Shown one piece after another: positions 1-9,553 of a stretch of DNA of 64,000 nt. Below the pieces are notes generated by a model, which did no database searches, was not told the DNA's origin, and worked only from the letters and a program-made list of their open reading frames with translations. The DNA is taken from positions 42,605-106,604 of the forward strand of contig JAJNBJ010000021.1 in the NCBI GenBank assembly GCA_021155965.1, in the 5' to 3' direction. The position numbers were made by a program, and so were the translations under genes. Position 1 is the stretch's first letter, and each line of letters opens with the position of its first letter. Source of the DNA: Flavipsychrobacter sp. (GTDB lineage Bacteria; Bacteroidota; Bacteroidia; Chitinophagales; Chitinophagaceae).

Positions 1-359
1 CAATGGGCAACCTGGGCAGAATACAAAACCTGAAAGACCTGCCAAAGGACGGTGTGATGAAGAAGTACATAAAGACAGCCATGAAGCTGAATGATGCAGG
101 TGTGAAACTGCCACCTAAGTCCAAAGCAACAGCAAGGGAGAAAAGCACGTGGGAGCCGCCTGGTTATTTTGTAAAGGCGCTAAAGAAGAATAAACAAGCA
201 GAGCGGGTATTCAACGAATTCAGCTACTCCAAAAAGAAAGAATACATTGAGTGGTTTGAGGAAGCCAAGACCGAGGCTACAAAGGAGAAACGCATGGCAC
301 AGGCGCTTGAATGGATAGCAGAAGGCAAACAACGCCACTGGAAATATGTTAACTGCTAA
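1..359 (+). CDS. YdeI/OmdA-family protein, C-terminal part (cut by window edge)
   Basis: This frame is open from the left edge, and the first ATG (position 3) is probably internal because family members are usually close to 190 residues and only about 118 are present. The visible part carries the family's C-terminal signature: a conserved helix around DLPKDGVMKKYIKTAMKLN, a linker, then a Lys-rich block around SYSKKKEYIEWFEEAKTEAT and the closing KRMAQALEWIAEGKQRHWKY. The family is annotated as YdeI or OmpD-associated / bacteriocin-protection like; its biochemical function is not established. The stop codon overlaps the stop of the convergent downstream gene by four bases. Confidence 0.8.
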   Translation, partial: MGNLGRIQNLKDLPKDGVMKKYIKTAMKLNDAGVKLPPKSKATAREKSTWEPPGYFVKALKKNKQAERVFNEFSYSKKKEYIEWFEEAKTEATKEKRMAQALEWIAEGKQRHWKYVNC

Positions 360-2302
360 TTCTTGTTTTCAATTTCATTTAAAAATTTGTGCGCGTCTGC
401 ATTATTGGGGTCTAATATGAGGATCGGCTGCAGGGCTTTCTTTGCTTCATCACGGTTACCCATACTATAATATGCTGCTGCAAGTGCATACCACACTTCC
501 GGGGCTTCGGATACAGCTTCAATACTTTTGTTGAATGCATATATAGCCGAGTCGTTTTTGCTGGTTTCCCTGTATTTCATGCCTTTAGCATAAAAATATT
601 GCCCGGCTATATGCAGGTACTTCCGTATATTCTCGTGATCAGGCTCATGTTTTCTTACTGTATCCCAATCCTGCAGCGCTTTTTCAGGTTTGCCCATATT
701 GTAGTAGCACAATCCCCTGTTCACGTAAGATAGCATATGTTTAGGGTTAATGGCTATCGCTTTGTCAAAATACTTTATCGCCTTTTGGAACCAGTCGTTC
801 CTTACTTGCACGCTGGCTGCGTTCGCTTTAGCATAGATCATGCATGCGGCGGCTGCATTATTATTGACCAATGCACTGTTGGGTACTTTTACCACATCTG
901 CCAGGAAAAGCGTCCGGTCATTTTTCCAGTCCTCATTTCTTTCAATGGTTTTAAATGCAGATACCGCGATCAGTAAGATCATAAACCCGGCAAGGCCCGT
1001 TTTTGATATACGGGCTATGTTCAATTGGCCAAACCCTTTATACAGCAGGTAGCCTGCGGCTATGGCAAAACCAACAGATGAATGGTAGATCAGGCGCTCA
1101 CCCATTGGTGCGCCAATGTTGAAGAAAAGATTGGAAACAAGTAACAAATTGAAAAGATAAATAGCAATGGCAAACCCCAGAACGTTGCGCTTTTGCAGCA
1201 AAGCGACCATGGCAACTATAAGCGCAGCGTAAACCGCCATTGAAAGGTATACTGCAGGGTTAGAGAAGTCGGTATAGGGTATTTGTGCGTAAGAATAATC
1301 GGCAGCCAGCACATTGGGGAATACGAGCAGTTTCAGGTATTCCAGCAATACCAGTATTTGCGTGGCAAATTTCTGCTCTATCGTTGCATAGAGATAAGGG
1401 TTGTTCATTATGTTGCTTTCTGCTCCTTCAGCAGGCCCGGTTACGGCATTGAAACGGAACAGCAGGTATAGTCCAAAAGGAATTAAATAGGGGAGCGTTG
1501 TTTTAATGCTGAAGCCTAGAGGCTCGTTTTTGAAGAGGTAGAAGAATAAAGGCAGCAGAGCTATCAATGTCACCGCATATTCTTTTGACAACAGTGCAAG
1601 AAAAAAGCAAAGGCACGCCAGGAGGATGTCGCGCATGCGCTTGGTCTCTTTATACCGGTATGCCTTAACGAATGTGAGCGTGATGAAGAGTACCGATAAT
1701 ATCTCGTCCCTGCTTTTCACATTGGCCACTACTTCGGTATGGACAGGGTGTATGGCAAATATCAATGTAGCAATAAAGGCTGCCATGGGAAAATCTGCCA
1801 GCACTATATTGCGCAATAAGTAGAGCAGGGCTATCAGAGATATTATATACAACAACACATTCACCACATGCCTGCTGTGCATTTCAGCAGCAATGCGCAC
1901 TTCCTTTTCATTGGCTGATTCGTTATCGCTGGGTATGCCCATCATTTGCTGCTCTATGGCAAAGCTGATGAGCGATAAAGGCCTGTAGCGCCCGCCGGCA
2001 AGCTGGTTGCTGCCGTTCTTCTTTTCAAGATAACTTTCGAAAGCATCTTTTGTAAGGATGTCCGGTATCCCTGCCACTCCATGTTGCACATATTCGTTGG
2101 CTGTTATTGCCATGCGGTCATCAAAAGCAGCCTCGTGCGAGAATGTGTTTACATAAAAGATGAAGCCAATAAGAATAAGGACAAAAACCTGCACACGAAA
2201 ATGCTGTAGCGAGAACTGGCTTATGCTGTTCGCTGGTTTTGCTGCTTCCGTACTATTGGGTAAAGCAGGCGCTTTTATTATTTTATTTCCCGGCTTGGCC
2301 AT
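356..2302 (-). CDS. TMTC-like GT-C membrane glycosyltransferase with C-terminal TPRs
   Basis: A 648-residue polytopic membrane protein if started at the ATG at 2302; the open frame continues to 2440, but that extension overlaps the upstream barrel gene. The first half resembles eukaryotic TMTC O-mannosyltransferases and related GT-C enzymes: an acidic pair in the first loop (FDDRMA, D61-D62), RYRPLS at 105-110, AIHPVHTE at 183-190 followed by SRDE at 197-200, and GERLIYHSSVGF near 401-412. Many hydrophobic segments lie between residues 36 and 450. The tail from about 500 holds TPR-like helix pairs. By family logic it would move a sugar from a polyprenyl-phosphate donor onto secreted proteins; substrate and sugar are inference. 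A generic TPR membrane protein is the alternative. Confidence 0.65.
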   Translation of the reverse strand: MAKPGNKIIKAPALPNSTEAAKPANSISQFSLQHFRVQVFVLILIGFIFYVNTFSHEAAFDDRMAITANEYVQHGVAGIPDILTKDAFESYLEKKNGSNQLAGGRYRPLSLISFAIEQQMMGIPSDNESANEKEVRIAAEMHSRHVVNVLLYIISLIALLYLLRNIVLADFPMAAFIATLIFAIHPVHTEVVANVKSRDEILSVLFITLTFVKAYRYKETKRMRDILLACLCFFLALLSKEYAVTLIALLPLFFYLFKNEPLGFSIKTTLPYLIPFGLYLLFRFNAVTGPAEGAESNIMNNPYLYATIEQKFATQILVLLEYLKLLVFPNVLAADYSYAQIPYTDFSNPAVYLSMAVYAALIVAMVALLQKRNVLGFAIAIYLFNLLLVSNLFFNIGAPMGERLIYHSSVGFAIAAGYLLYKGFGQLNIARISKTGLAGFMILLIAVSAFKTIERNEDWKNDRTLFLADVVKVPNSALVNNNAAAACMIYAKANAASVQVRNDWFQKAIKYFDKAIAINPKHMLSYVNRGLCYYNMGKPEKALQDWDTVRKHEPDHENIRKYLHIAGQYFYAKGMKYRETSKNDSAIYAFNKSIEAVSEAPEVWYALAAAYYSMGNRDEAKKALQPILILDPNNADAHKFLNEIENKN

Positions 2303-2321
2303 TAAAGTATAAAAGTAGGCA

Positions 2322-2912
2322 TCATTGCTTCCACCAGCAAGGGCTGCCAAATTTGAAGGATATGCCCCCATTAATAATACCCTTGTATCCAAGTCCCAGC
2401 TCTGCAAATATACCCAGTCTGCCACCATAGCGCACACCAACCGGTGTATAATGTGCTTTCAGACTGCTTTCTGTTCTTGCAGTTGTGCCGTTAGTGGCGT
2501 TGGTGGTTTCGGTTGTTACAGTAGCCTGGCCAGCGCCCAGCAGGGTATATATTTCCAGCCGTTTCCTGAAAGCATATATATAGTATAACTCAACAGCTAT
2601 GGTTGTATGTTTCTTTTTTAACGTGGTTCGGCGAGATGGGTTGAAGTAATCATCAACCGCACCGTTTTCGCTGGTAAAACCTGCATACACGCCAAAAGCA
2701 AGCCGGTTGAACATAAAGTAGCGGGCAGTGGCAAAAGGAGTTCCGAAACCGGAGGAAGTATAATTCAGCTGCCCCGTAACGCTGCCGCTGTTGATCAACC
2801 CATATCCGGCTGCTGTTTCCAATTGCCTTTTATTGGAAGGGCACTGCGCCCGGGAATGTTGGGCCTGTATAATAATAGATGCAAGTATAAAAAGGGTACG
2901 CAGGTTTTTCAT
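2322..2912 (-). CDS. Secreted/outer-membrane beta-barrel protein, unknown function
   Basis: The ATG at 2912 gives MKNLRTLFILASIIIQAQHSRAQ, a convincing signal peptide; the longer frame to 2972 would place charged residues before it. The mature part of about 175 residues has alternating hydrophobic strands and Gly/Tyr-rich turns (AAGYGLINSG, GVRYGGRLGIFAELGLGYKG) and ends GGISFKFGSPCWWKQ, typical of small Bacteroidota outer-membrane barrels (OMP_b-brl type). It ends 19 bases before the glycosyltransferase start, so the two are probably co-transcribed. No specific function can be read from the sequence. Confidence 0.7.
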   Translation of the reverse strand: MKNLRTLFILASIIIQAQHSRAQCPSNKRQLETAAGYGLINSGSVTGQLNYTSSGFGTPFATARYFMFNRLAFGVYAGFTSENGAVDDYFNPSRRTTLKKKHTTIAVELYYIYAFRKRLEIYTLLGAGQATVTTETTNATNGTTARTESSLKAHYTPVGVRYGGRLGIFAELGLGYKGIINGGISFKFGSPCWWKQ

Positions 2913-2997
2913 AAGACGTAAAAATAAGCAAATAATCCCGGCATGTGATCGGGTAGCTTCATTTCGCAACAATCAGTATATTTAGGTAAAAACCCGT

Positions 2998-3462
2998 ATG
3001 GAAGAACAATTGGAACATTCCATTTTTCCTGAACGACGTTTGGTTTATGCCACATTCTGGGCTCGCTTCTGGGCACTTGTTCTGGATATACTTATCGTGG
3101 AAATCCCGTTGGGGATAGTGTCTGCAATAATATTCCCTGGGGATACTTTTTCTTTCAGGATCGCCGGGGTTGATATGGGTAATCCTATTGAAAATATAGG
3201 AGATATTGTCGTGGTCTGGCTATATACCGCATTGCTTACCTCCGGTCCTGCAATGGCTACGATCGGTAAAAGGGCATTAGGCATAAAGGTCACAGACCTT
3301 AACGGAGAGCGGATCACTTTCGGCCAGGCCTCGGCGCGGTATTTTTGCAGCATCATTTCATTTATTATCCTGCTCGTAGGTTATTTTATGATGCTCTGGG
3401 ATGAAAAAGGACAAACACTGCACGATAAAATGGCAGGCACATTAGTTGTTGCCTCCGAATAA
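2998..3462 (+). CDS. RDD family membrane protein
   Basis: 154 residues with the RDD layout: a first amphipathic/transmembrane region beginning YATFWARFWALVLDILIVEIPLG (the Arg-Asp pair that names the family), a second transmembrane stretch near residues 75-95, the GKRALGIKVTDLNGERITFGQASAR motif, then a third hydrophobic segment and DEKGQTLHDKMAGTLVV at the end. RDD proteins are small inner-membrane proteins, some implicated in ion transport; the specific role here is unknown. The acetyltransferase gene follows after 13 bases, suggesting an operon. Confidence 0.85.
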   Translation: MEEQLEHSIFPERRLVYATFWARFWALVLDILIVEIPLGIVSAIIFPGDTFSFRIAGVDMGNPIENIGDIVVVWLYTALLTSGPAMATIGKRALGIKVTDLNGERITFGQASARYFCSIISFIILLVGYFMMLWDEKGQTLHDKMAGTLVVASE

Positions 3463-3475
3463 TACCAGGTAGCAT

Positions 3476-4078
3476 ATGAAAAAAACTCCAGCAGTTAAAG
3501 AAAACAACATTCTTGACGAATTGACATTTGAGCCTTTGTCAAAAAAGAACTGGGCTGCATTTGTACAATTGTTTGGCGAGCGCGGCGCCTGTGGTAATTG
3601 CTGGTGCATGTATTTCAGGCTGAAGAAGGAAGAATTTGTTGCCGGTAAAACTGAGAATGGCAATAGAGATAAAATGAAGGAACTGGTGTGGGATGATATG
3701 CCCACAGGTGTTCTCTGTTTTTACGAAGGGCAGGCAATTGGCTGGTGCGCATTTGCCCCGCGTGAGGCATACCTCAAGCTGGCAAACTCAAGGGTACACA
3801 AACCAATAGATGCCCAACCCGTTTGGTCTATAACCTGTTTCTTTATCGATAAGGATTTCAGGCGCATGGGAGTGTCGGTGGCTATGTTAAAAGGGGTGAT
3901 AGAGATCGCGCGAAAGCAGAAAATTAGAATAATAGAAGCATATCCCACAATTCCCACGCAACCAACACTGCCTGATTCCTTTGCATGGATAGGCTTGTAC
4001 AAGTCTTTTGAACGGGCAGGCTTTAAAATAGTTGACCGTACCTCGAAGAACCGGCCAATGGTGAGATATTATCTATAA
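3476..4078 (+). CDS. GNAT family N-acetyltransferase
   Basis: 200 residues. The central part has the GNAT acetyl-CoA fold elements: beta strands AIGWCAFAPREAY and WSITCFFIDKDFRRMGVSVAMLKGVIEIARKQ, the latter carrying a variant of the R/Q-x-x-G-x-G/A pyrophosphate loop (RRMGVS). The C-terminal SFERAGFKIVDRTSKNRPMVRYYL is typical of acetyltransferases with a YoaP-like or uncharacterised substrate. The N-terminal region contains GACGNCWCMYFRLKKEEF, a Cys-rich stretch seen in a subgroup of these enzymes. Substrate not predictable. It follows the RDD gene closely and is followed by a clear terminator hairpin. Confidence 0.8.
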   Translation: MKKTPAVKENNILDELTFEPLSKKNWAAFVQLFGERGACGNCWCMYFRLKKEEFVAGKTENGNRDKMKELVWDDMPTGVLCFYEGQAIGWCAFAPREAYLKLANSRVHKPIDAQPVWSITCFFIDKDFRRMGVSVAMLKGVIEIARKQKIRIIEAYPTIPTQPTLPDSFAWIGLYKSFERAGFKIVDRTSKNRPMVRYYL

Positions 4079-4079
4079 A

Positions 4080-4113
4080 AAGAGAAGCCCCGGAATAACC
4101 AGGGCTTCCTTTA
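4080..4113. terminator. Hairpin between convergent genes
   Basis: Inverted arms AGAAGCCC and GGGCTTCCT around a short loop, with A-rich sequence before and T-rich sequence after, lie between the acetyltransferase stop and the stop of the convergent T9SS cargo gene. It can serve as a bidirectional intrinsic terminator. Confidence 0.75.
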
Positions 4114-4128
4114 GTAAACTATGTTTCC

Positions 4129-6615
4129 CTATCGTATCAATGTCACATCACCCTTATACACCTTGTTGGTACCATCCACATGGCCTAAGATAATGATCCA
4201 GTTATAAGTACCCATATCCTGCTTGGTTCCGTGGAAGGTACCATCCCAGCCAACTTTTGGATTGTTGGTCATAAATACTTCCTGTCCCCACCTGTTGAAT
4301 ACCCTGAACTCAACCATATTCTGGAAGGTAAGCCCGCTAGGCATGAACACATCATTCATGCCGTCCCCGTTAGGAGTAAAGGCTGTCGGTACCCCTTCAG
4401 GAATATTCTTGTCTACATTCACAATGACCTTCGCCGAATCCAGGCAGCCGAAAAAGTTCATGCCGTAAACGGTATAAACTGTCTGCACATCTTTTGGCGA
4501 TGCTATAGGGTTGTTGATATTGTTGTTCGTCAATGAACCGTCAGCAGGTGTCCATGTATAGTAAACTGCTCCCTTTGCATTCAGCTGGATACTGCTGCCA
4601 TAAGGTATGGTCACCGGGCTCGCGGTAATATCCGTAAGCACTACAGGCGGATAAGAATGTATAGCCTGCGTATCTGTAGCAATACAGCCATTGGGGTTTA
4701 GCGTCAATGGTGGAGTGGTCAATGTTACAGTGTACATGTAATCACCGATCCCGAAGAATTTTGTGGTCGGGCCGGTGGTTGCACCTATGTTATTGGTAGG
4801 CGTCCATGCCAGCTGGTACGAGATATCATCAGGGATGATCTTCACAAATGCTGCCATCTCCATGCTGTCTACCAGGCAAACAGAAGTGTCATGTACCCTC
4901 GTCCTTACATCAACGCTTATTACAGTAACACTATCTATGTCGGTAGCTATACAGCCAATAGAGTCCTTTACAGTGAATGTAACCATGAACCTGCCCGGGA
5001 TCTTATAAGTAAAGTCAATGGGGTTCTGGTATTCAGCCGAATCGCCAGCACCAAATTGCCAGGTAAAAGATGGCATATCGTTGCTTACTGTAAGGCCCGT
5101 AAAGCGTATGGGCATACCAAGGCAAACTTCATTGGCGTCATAGGTGATTTGCGCGTCTATAGGGTGTATCAACGGAATGTTGATGGTCGTATCTTCGAAG
5201 CATGTAGTGGCAGTGGCATAATTGCTGGCATGGCGCAGGGTAACAGTGTACGTACCCTGCAGAGAATAAGTGTGGACAGGGTTTATTGCTGTACTCGTTG
5301 CACCATCGCCAAAGGTCCACGAATCATTATACTCAGAACCTTTGGGCGTAGAATAATTCCAGAACGTTACTACATCGCCGTCGCAGCGCAGGTCTGCAGA
5401 ATATCCAAAGCTCGAATTTATGGGTGGGGTTGTGAACACCACCGGCCCTACTGTATCAGATGGGCAATCGCCATATTTCAGGAAGAAGTTGTCATAGGTG
5501 GCCTCGCAAAGGCCTGTCAGGTGAATAGTGCTGTCCAGCAATGCAGAGTCGATAATAACAGGTTGCCAGATGCCATTCTTAGTATGGTATAAAGTGTCTA
5601 CCTGGTGTGGCTTTATGCCATGCAGCACAATTTCGCCGTCACATTTTCCGCACACGGTAGGGTGTGTGTAGTGGCTGCCTGTTATCGGGTCAATGCTGGG
5701 CAATCCACCGGGTGTGAGGCCGGTCGGCACACTTACGCGTATGTATGCTTTGGTGGTATCCTTGCAGCCTAAAACAGATGCCTCATAGGTTGTTGGCACC
5801 GTCGGGGCAACCGATAAAGAAGGGCCGGTACCTACAAGTACGCCCGTGGTGCTGTCGCGCCAGTAAACTGCCGACGATGCATAAGGTATAGGCGCATAAG
5901 GAATGGACGCTACCGAATATGATGGGCCAAAGATCGATGTGAAGCGCCATGCCTCATTATTGGCGATCCATGTTGGGGCAAAATCCCTGGTTGGAGGTGT
6001 GGTTGAAACAGTGCCCGCAGCATTTTTTACGCCAATTATCGCCCTGGAGCCATTCCAGCCTGTAGAGCAGATCGTCCGGTGCCCCAGGTGCACTTCGATA
6101 ATACCGGTAGTTTCATAAATAATGATCTGTGTGGTTAACCATTCTGAAGTACAGCTATACATTCCGGTGCCGCACCAGGTAACAGCAAAATTCCGGTTGG
6201 GTGCAACGCCTTGTGTGGAATACTCTATTGTACCGCCCGCGGCGAGCAGCACATCGCACCAGGGCCCGCATATTACATTGCGGATATCTGCCGAGGTTGT
6301 AGCTGCAAGAGTAGTACCGATCGGCCATGTATTGTATGCCCCGGCAGATGCCAGGTTAAAACCTAAGCAGCCGTTCGAACCGATAACACATTGCGTATAT
6401 GGAGTACCGTAAAAATTGAATGTAAAACCTATGGGTATAACACCCGACCAGCCATCGTCAACAGTGATACCGGAAGATATCGGCACAATGCCCCCTGCAA
6501 ATCCTGCATGGAGGCCATGATAAAAGCAATGAGGGGTATCGGTAATGCTGATGATCTGCGCTTTGGCCCCGCTAAAGCTAAAAATTAAAATAAGTAGTGA
6601 TAAGAAATATCTCAT
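4129..6615 (-). CDS. PKD-domain cell-surface protein with T9SS type B (gliding-motility) C-terminal domain
   Basis: About 828 residues from the ATG at 6615 (an ATG three codons earlier is also possible). MRYFLSLLILIFSFSGAKAQ is the signal peptide. Residues 30-230 form a beta-sandwich region seen at the head of many Bacteroidota PKD proteins, containing WSGVIPIGFTFNFYGTPY. PKD folds follow in the middle (DSWTFGDGATSTAINPVHTY and FTWQFGAGDSAEYQNPIDFTY). The last 90 residues are the CHU_C / type B sorting domain: VPTAFTPNGDGMNDVF, FRVFNRWGQEVF, GWDGTFHG, and GTYNWIIIL. It should be exported by T9SS and exposed at the surface or released; ligand unknown. Downstream end faces a hairpin terminator. 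Confidence 0.9.
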   Translation of the reverse strand: MRYFLSLLILIFSFSGAKAQIISITDTPHCFYHGLHAGFAGGIVPISSGITVDDGWSGVIPIGFTFNFYGTPYTQCVIGSNGCLGFNLASAGAYNTWPIGTTLAATTSADIRNVICGPWCDVLLAAGGTIEYSTQGVAPNRNFAVTWCGTGMYSCTSEWLTTQIIIYETTGIIEVHLGHRTICSTGWNGSRAIIGVKNAAGTVSTTPPTRDFAPTWIANNEAWRFTSIFGPSYSVASIPYAPIPYASSAVYWRDSTTGVLVGTGPSLSVAPTVPTTYEASVLGCKDTTKAYIRVSVPTGLTPGGLPSIDPITGSHYTHPTVCGKCDGEIVLHGIKPHQVDTLYHTKNGIWQPVIIDSALLDSTIHLTGLCEATYDNFFLKYGDCPSDTVGPVVFTTPPINSSFGYSADLRCDGDVVTFWNYSTPKGSEYNDSWTFGDGATSTAINPVHTYSLQGTYTVTLRHASNYATATTCFEDTTINIPLIHPIDAQITYDANEVCLGMPIRFTGLTVSNDMPSFTWQFGAGDSAEYQNPIDFTYKIPGRFMVTFTVKDSIGCIATDIDSVTVISVDVRTRVHDTSVCLVDSMEMAAFVKIIPDDISYQLAWTPTNNIGATTGPTTKFFGIGDYMYTVTLTTPPLTLNPNGCIATDTQAIHSYPPVVLTDITASPVTIPYGSSIQLNAKGAVYYTWTPADGSLTNNNINNPIASPKDVQTVYTVYGMNFFGCLDSAKVIVNVDKNIPEGVPTAFTPNGDGMNDVFMPSGLTFQNMVEFRVFNRWGQEVFMTNNPKVGWDGTFHGTKQDMGTYNWIIILGHVDGTNKVYKGDVTLIR

Positions 6616-6887
6616 AGTTGGCATTAAAGAGTTAAGGTGCTATTGATGATCTATAGGTGTAGTGTTTTTAATAAAAATTTAATAATTTATGCTTTATTAC
6701 TTTGCTAAGTTAAATAATTTACCAATAATTAAAAAACAAAGCACTGCGCGCATAATAAAAGACGCTTTTTTACTTAAAAAGGTTGGGTTATTTTGTAAAA
6801 TGTAAATATATTTTAATATCTAAAATGCTTTAATGCGCCAGGTGCGGAATTCTGCACACAGGCATAATTCTTTTACCCATCGCGCTG
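6616..6887. other. AT-rich divergent intergenic region
   Basis: About 270 bases of very AT-rich DNA between two divergently transcribed genes. It presumably holds promoters for both, but I could not assign a convincing TAnnTTTG box with a properly spaced upstream TTG. No ORF or structured RNA was recognised. Confidence 0.5.
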
Positions 6888-7568
6888 ATGACAAAACAAA
6901 CCCTCATCCTGGTAATATTGCTACTCCACCTGCTTCACGCCTGCACTCCCCAGCGAAAAGCACAAAACTCCTACAATTTGGCTTTGTCTGAAGGGCCCTT
7001 TGATGCCATAATAGTACCCGGCATTACCTACAGGGATCCGGCATGGGGCAAACTGATGAAGCGCCGCGTCCTGTGGTCGGCGATACTGTACCGCAACGGG
7101 ATGGCAAAAAACATCATTTACTCCGGTGGCGCTGTTTATACGCCCTACAAAGAAGCTGCAGTGATGGGCCTCTACGCTGAGAAAATGGGCATACCACGGG
7201 CACATATATTTTACGACACGCTGGCGCGGCACAGTATAGAGAATGTCTATTACTCCTACCTCATTGCGCAACGGCAAGGCTTTAAGCGCATTGCACTAAG
7301 TACCGACAGGTACCAGAATTTTTTCCTGAACCGTGCTGTCAGGCGGCACTTTGCATCGCCGGTTTACCAGCTGCCGGTTATCCTTGACTCGGTGCAGAAG
7401 TATAAAGGTACCGATCCGGTTATTAACGCTGCCAGGGCGAAAGTGAAGGACACTGCAAATTATCAGCCGCTCACAAAAACCGACAACATCTGGCAGCGGA
7501 TCAAGGGAATGCGTGGCAGGCACATTCCCTGGAAAAAATACCCGCAACGCAGGCTGCCTGCTTTGTAA
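6888..7568 (+). CDS. YdcF/SanA-like DUF218 lipoprotein
   Basis: 226 residues. The N-terminus MTKQTLILVILLLHLLHACTPQ has a lipobox (LLHAC, Cys19), so the mature protein is probably a lipoprotein. The core matches DUF218: GPFDAIIVPGITYRDP (first beta strand and loop), RVLWSAILYRNGMAKNIIYSGGAVYTPYKEAAVMGLYAEKMGIP, then DTLARHSIENVYYSYLIAQRQGFKRIALSTDRYQNFF, the last containing the family's conserved S/T-x-x-N and strand. Family members act in the envelope (SanA, ElyC), perhaps on lipid carriers or precursors; the activity here is inferred only from family. Transcribed alone. Confidence 0.8.
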   Translation: MTKQTLILVILLLHLLHACTPQRKAQNSYNLALSEGPFDAIIVPGITYRDPAWGKLMKRRVLWSAILYRNGMAKNIIYSGGAVYTPYKEAAVMGLYAEKMGIPRAHIFYDTLARHSIENVYYSYLIAQRQGFKRIALSTDRYQNFFLNRAVRRHFASPVYQLPVILDSVQKYKGTDPVINAARAKVKDTANYQPLTKTDNIWQRIKGMRGRHIPWKKYPQRRLPAL

Positions 7569-7690
7569 GATGCAGCATCCTACATTAATATATAATATAT
7601 AATTAAATATTTTTATCGCCCCTACCTTTTAAATATATTTACCTGTCTTATTAACCGAACGCTATACTTAAAACCAAAACAATACTCCTT

Positions 7691-9517
7691 ATGAAAAACC
7701 TTCTGAAGTTATCCGCCGCCATTTTATTGCTACTTGCCGCCTCCCGCATCAATGCCCAGACCGTAGGCGATGTTACAGTTAACACCTTTGCAACCCGTGT
7801 GCACGACAGCAACTGGTGCCATTCTACCTGCCACGCATGGTTCGATATCGTAGTTGACAGTTCGTTTGTCGGTGATTCTGTTAAAGTGTACGACACTGTT
7901 TATGGTATTGTCACTTTTTCGGCCGGCAATACTACGGGCGTATCCCCCTGGCACATGACCGGTGTGCCAACCGCAATACTATTCAACCCAACCATCACTG
8001 ATGACCAGCTAACTGGCGGCTCTATGGCGTACTTTATTATGCACCCTACTAAGATCATATCAGGGCCGGATACTGTTGGGCCTCTTGTTGGCAGCTTCTC
8101 TTTAATGGTAACCGACCCTTGCGAATACGATACCATTTCGGGCCGCACCTATATTGACAATAGCCTGGATTGTATCTACAACACCGGCGATGAACCGCTT
8201 AGTATTATGGAGGTGCGCAGCACTGCAAGCCTCTCCAGCCCTGTTGTTTCTGCCAATCATCGCTATAGTTACACCAATCACGTGGGCTATTACAATATGA
8301 CGGTGCAGAAATCATGGATGACCTCTTACAACGTAGCCCTACCCTCATGGTATTATTTCGTTTATGCGCTGCCATCCTGCTTTTCGGGCTCTTACACCTA
8401 CACAACCCTGCCCCAGGGGAATGTAGATTTTCCGCTGCTCTGTACCGGCAATGTAGATGTCATGAACCGGGTATGCTATCCGCCGGCAATACGTTATGGC
8501 ACTCCTTTCAAAATAAATCCGCGCGTCAGCAACACCGGCTGCGATACAGTTTCCGGCACACTTACGCTTGTCAAAGATCCCCATGTCATATACAGTGCCT
8601 CGCTTAGCTATATACCGGCTACTTCTGTCTCGGGCGATACACTCCGCTGGACCTATACCAACCTCACCAACCTCACAGGTGCAGGCTACTGGAACTCGCT
8701 CCTCTCCAATGTCCACCTCACACCCGATACCTCGGCGCATCCCGGCGATACGCTTTGTTTCAGGATATACAGCACAATACCTACTACCGATATCAATCCC
8801 CTGAACAACGACTTCACCATATGCCTGCCTGTCGTTTACTCTTACGACCCCAATGTAAAAGAAGTGCAGCCAGCAGGCGCAGGCACACCCGGCTACATCC
8901 CCGCCTCTACACCTGAACTTACTTATACGCTGCATTTTCAGAACACCGGCACCTCCTACGCCATGAACGTGAATATAGTGGACACACTTGATGCCAATGT
9001 AGACCCGGCCAGTCTTAAGATATTGGGCGCCAGTCACCGAATGGTGCCGGAATGGGTTGCCCCGGGCGTGGTAAAGTTCGGTTTCCCCTTCATATACCTG
9101 CTCGATAGCACCACCGACGAAGCGGCAAGCCATGGTTCTGTAACCTTCAGCGTGAAACTGGACACAGCCTTGGCGGCAGGCACCGAAATAAAGAACAAAG
9201 GCTACATCTATTTCGATCTCAACCCGCCGGTTATCACCAACACTGTACTGAACACTATATCGGGTCCCCTGCAGGCGCCCATAGTAACCACCGGTGCGCT
9301 CAGCATTTACCCCAACCCGGCACAAAACACCGTGCATATTGGTTGCGAAAACAATAGCCTGGTAACAGTAACAGATGTGAGCGGCGCAATACTCATAAGC
9401 AGGTATGTAGCCAGTGGCACAACCACGATAGATATCAGTAACCTGGCAAACGGCGTTTATATCGTCAAGGCCATAAGCAACAATAAAGTGAGCACATGTA
9501 AACTTGTTAAGTTGTAG
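7691..9517 (+). CDS. Secreted protein with DUF7619-like repeat domain and T9SS type A sorting domain
   Basis: 608 residues. MKNLLKLSAAILLLLAASRINAQ is the signal peptide. The middle is a series of beta-sandwich segments. Around residues 390-525 is the conserved block YDPNVKEVQPAG, PELTYTLHFQNTGTSYAMNVNIVDTL, DPASLKILGASH and DLNPPVITNTVLNTI, a repeat/adhesion domain common in Bacteroidota exoproteins. The last 75 residues are a T9SS type A C-terminal domain: LSIYPNPAQNTVHI, VTVTDVSGAIL, ISNLANGVYIVKAISNNKVSTCKLVKL. It should be exported by T9SS and possibly anchored to lipopolysaccharide. Function beyond surface adhesion or binding cannot be read. Confidence 0.9.
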   Translation: MKNLLKLSAAILLLLAASRINAQTVGDVTVNTFATRVHDSNWCHSTCHAWFDIVVDSSFVGDSVKVYDTVYGIVTFSAGNTTGVSPWHMTGVPTAILFNPTITDDQLTGGSMAYFIMHPTKIISGPDTVGPLVGSFSLMVTDPCEYDTISGRTYIDNSLDCIYNTGDEPLSIMEVRSTASLSSPVVSANHRYSYTNHVGYYNMTVQKSWMTSYNVALPSWYYFVYALPSCFSGSYTYTTLPQGNVDFPLLCTGNVDVMNRVCYPPAIRYGTPFKINPRVSNTGCDTVSGTLTLVKDPHVIYSASLSYIPATSVSGDTLRWTYTNLTNLTGAGYWNSLLSNVHLTPDTSAHPGDTLCFRIYSTIPTTDINPLNNDFTICLPVVYSYDPNVKEVQPAGAGTPGYIPASTPELTYTLHFQNTGTSYAMNVNIVDTLDANVDPASLKILGASHRMVPEWVAPGVVKFGFPFIYLLDSTTDEAASHGSVTFSVKLDTALAAGTEIKNKGYIYFDLNPPVITNTVLNTISGPLQAPIVTTGALSIYPNPAQNTVHIGCENNSLVTVTDVSGAILISRYVASGTTTIDISNLANGVYIVKAISNNKVSTCKLVKL

Positions 9518-9553
9518 AATGGAGTGTGCAATATGCTGCATCATTATAATGCA

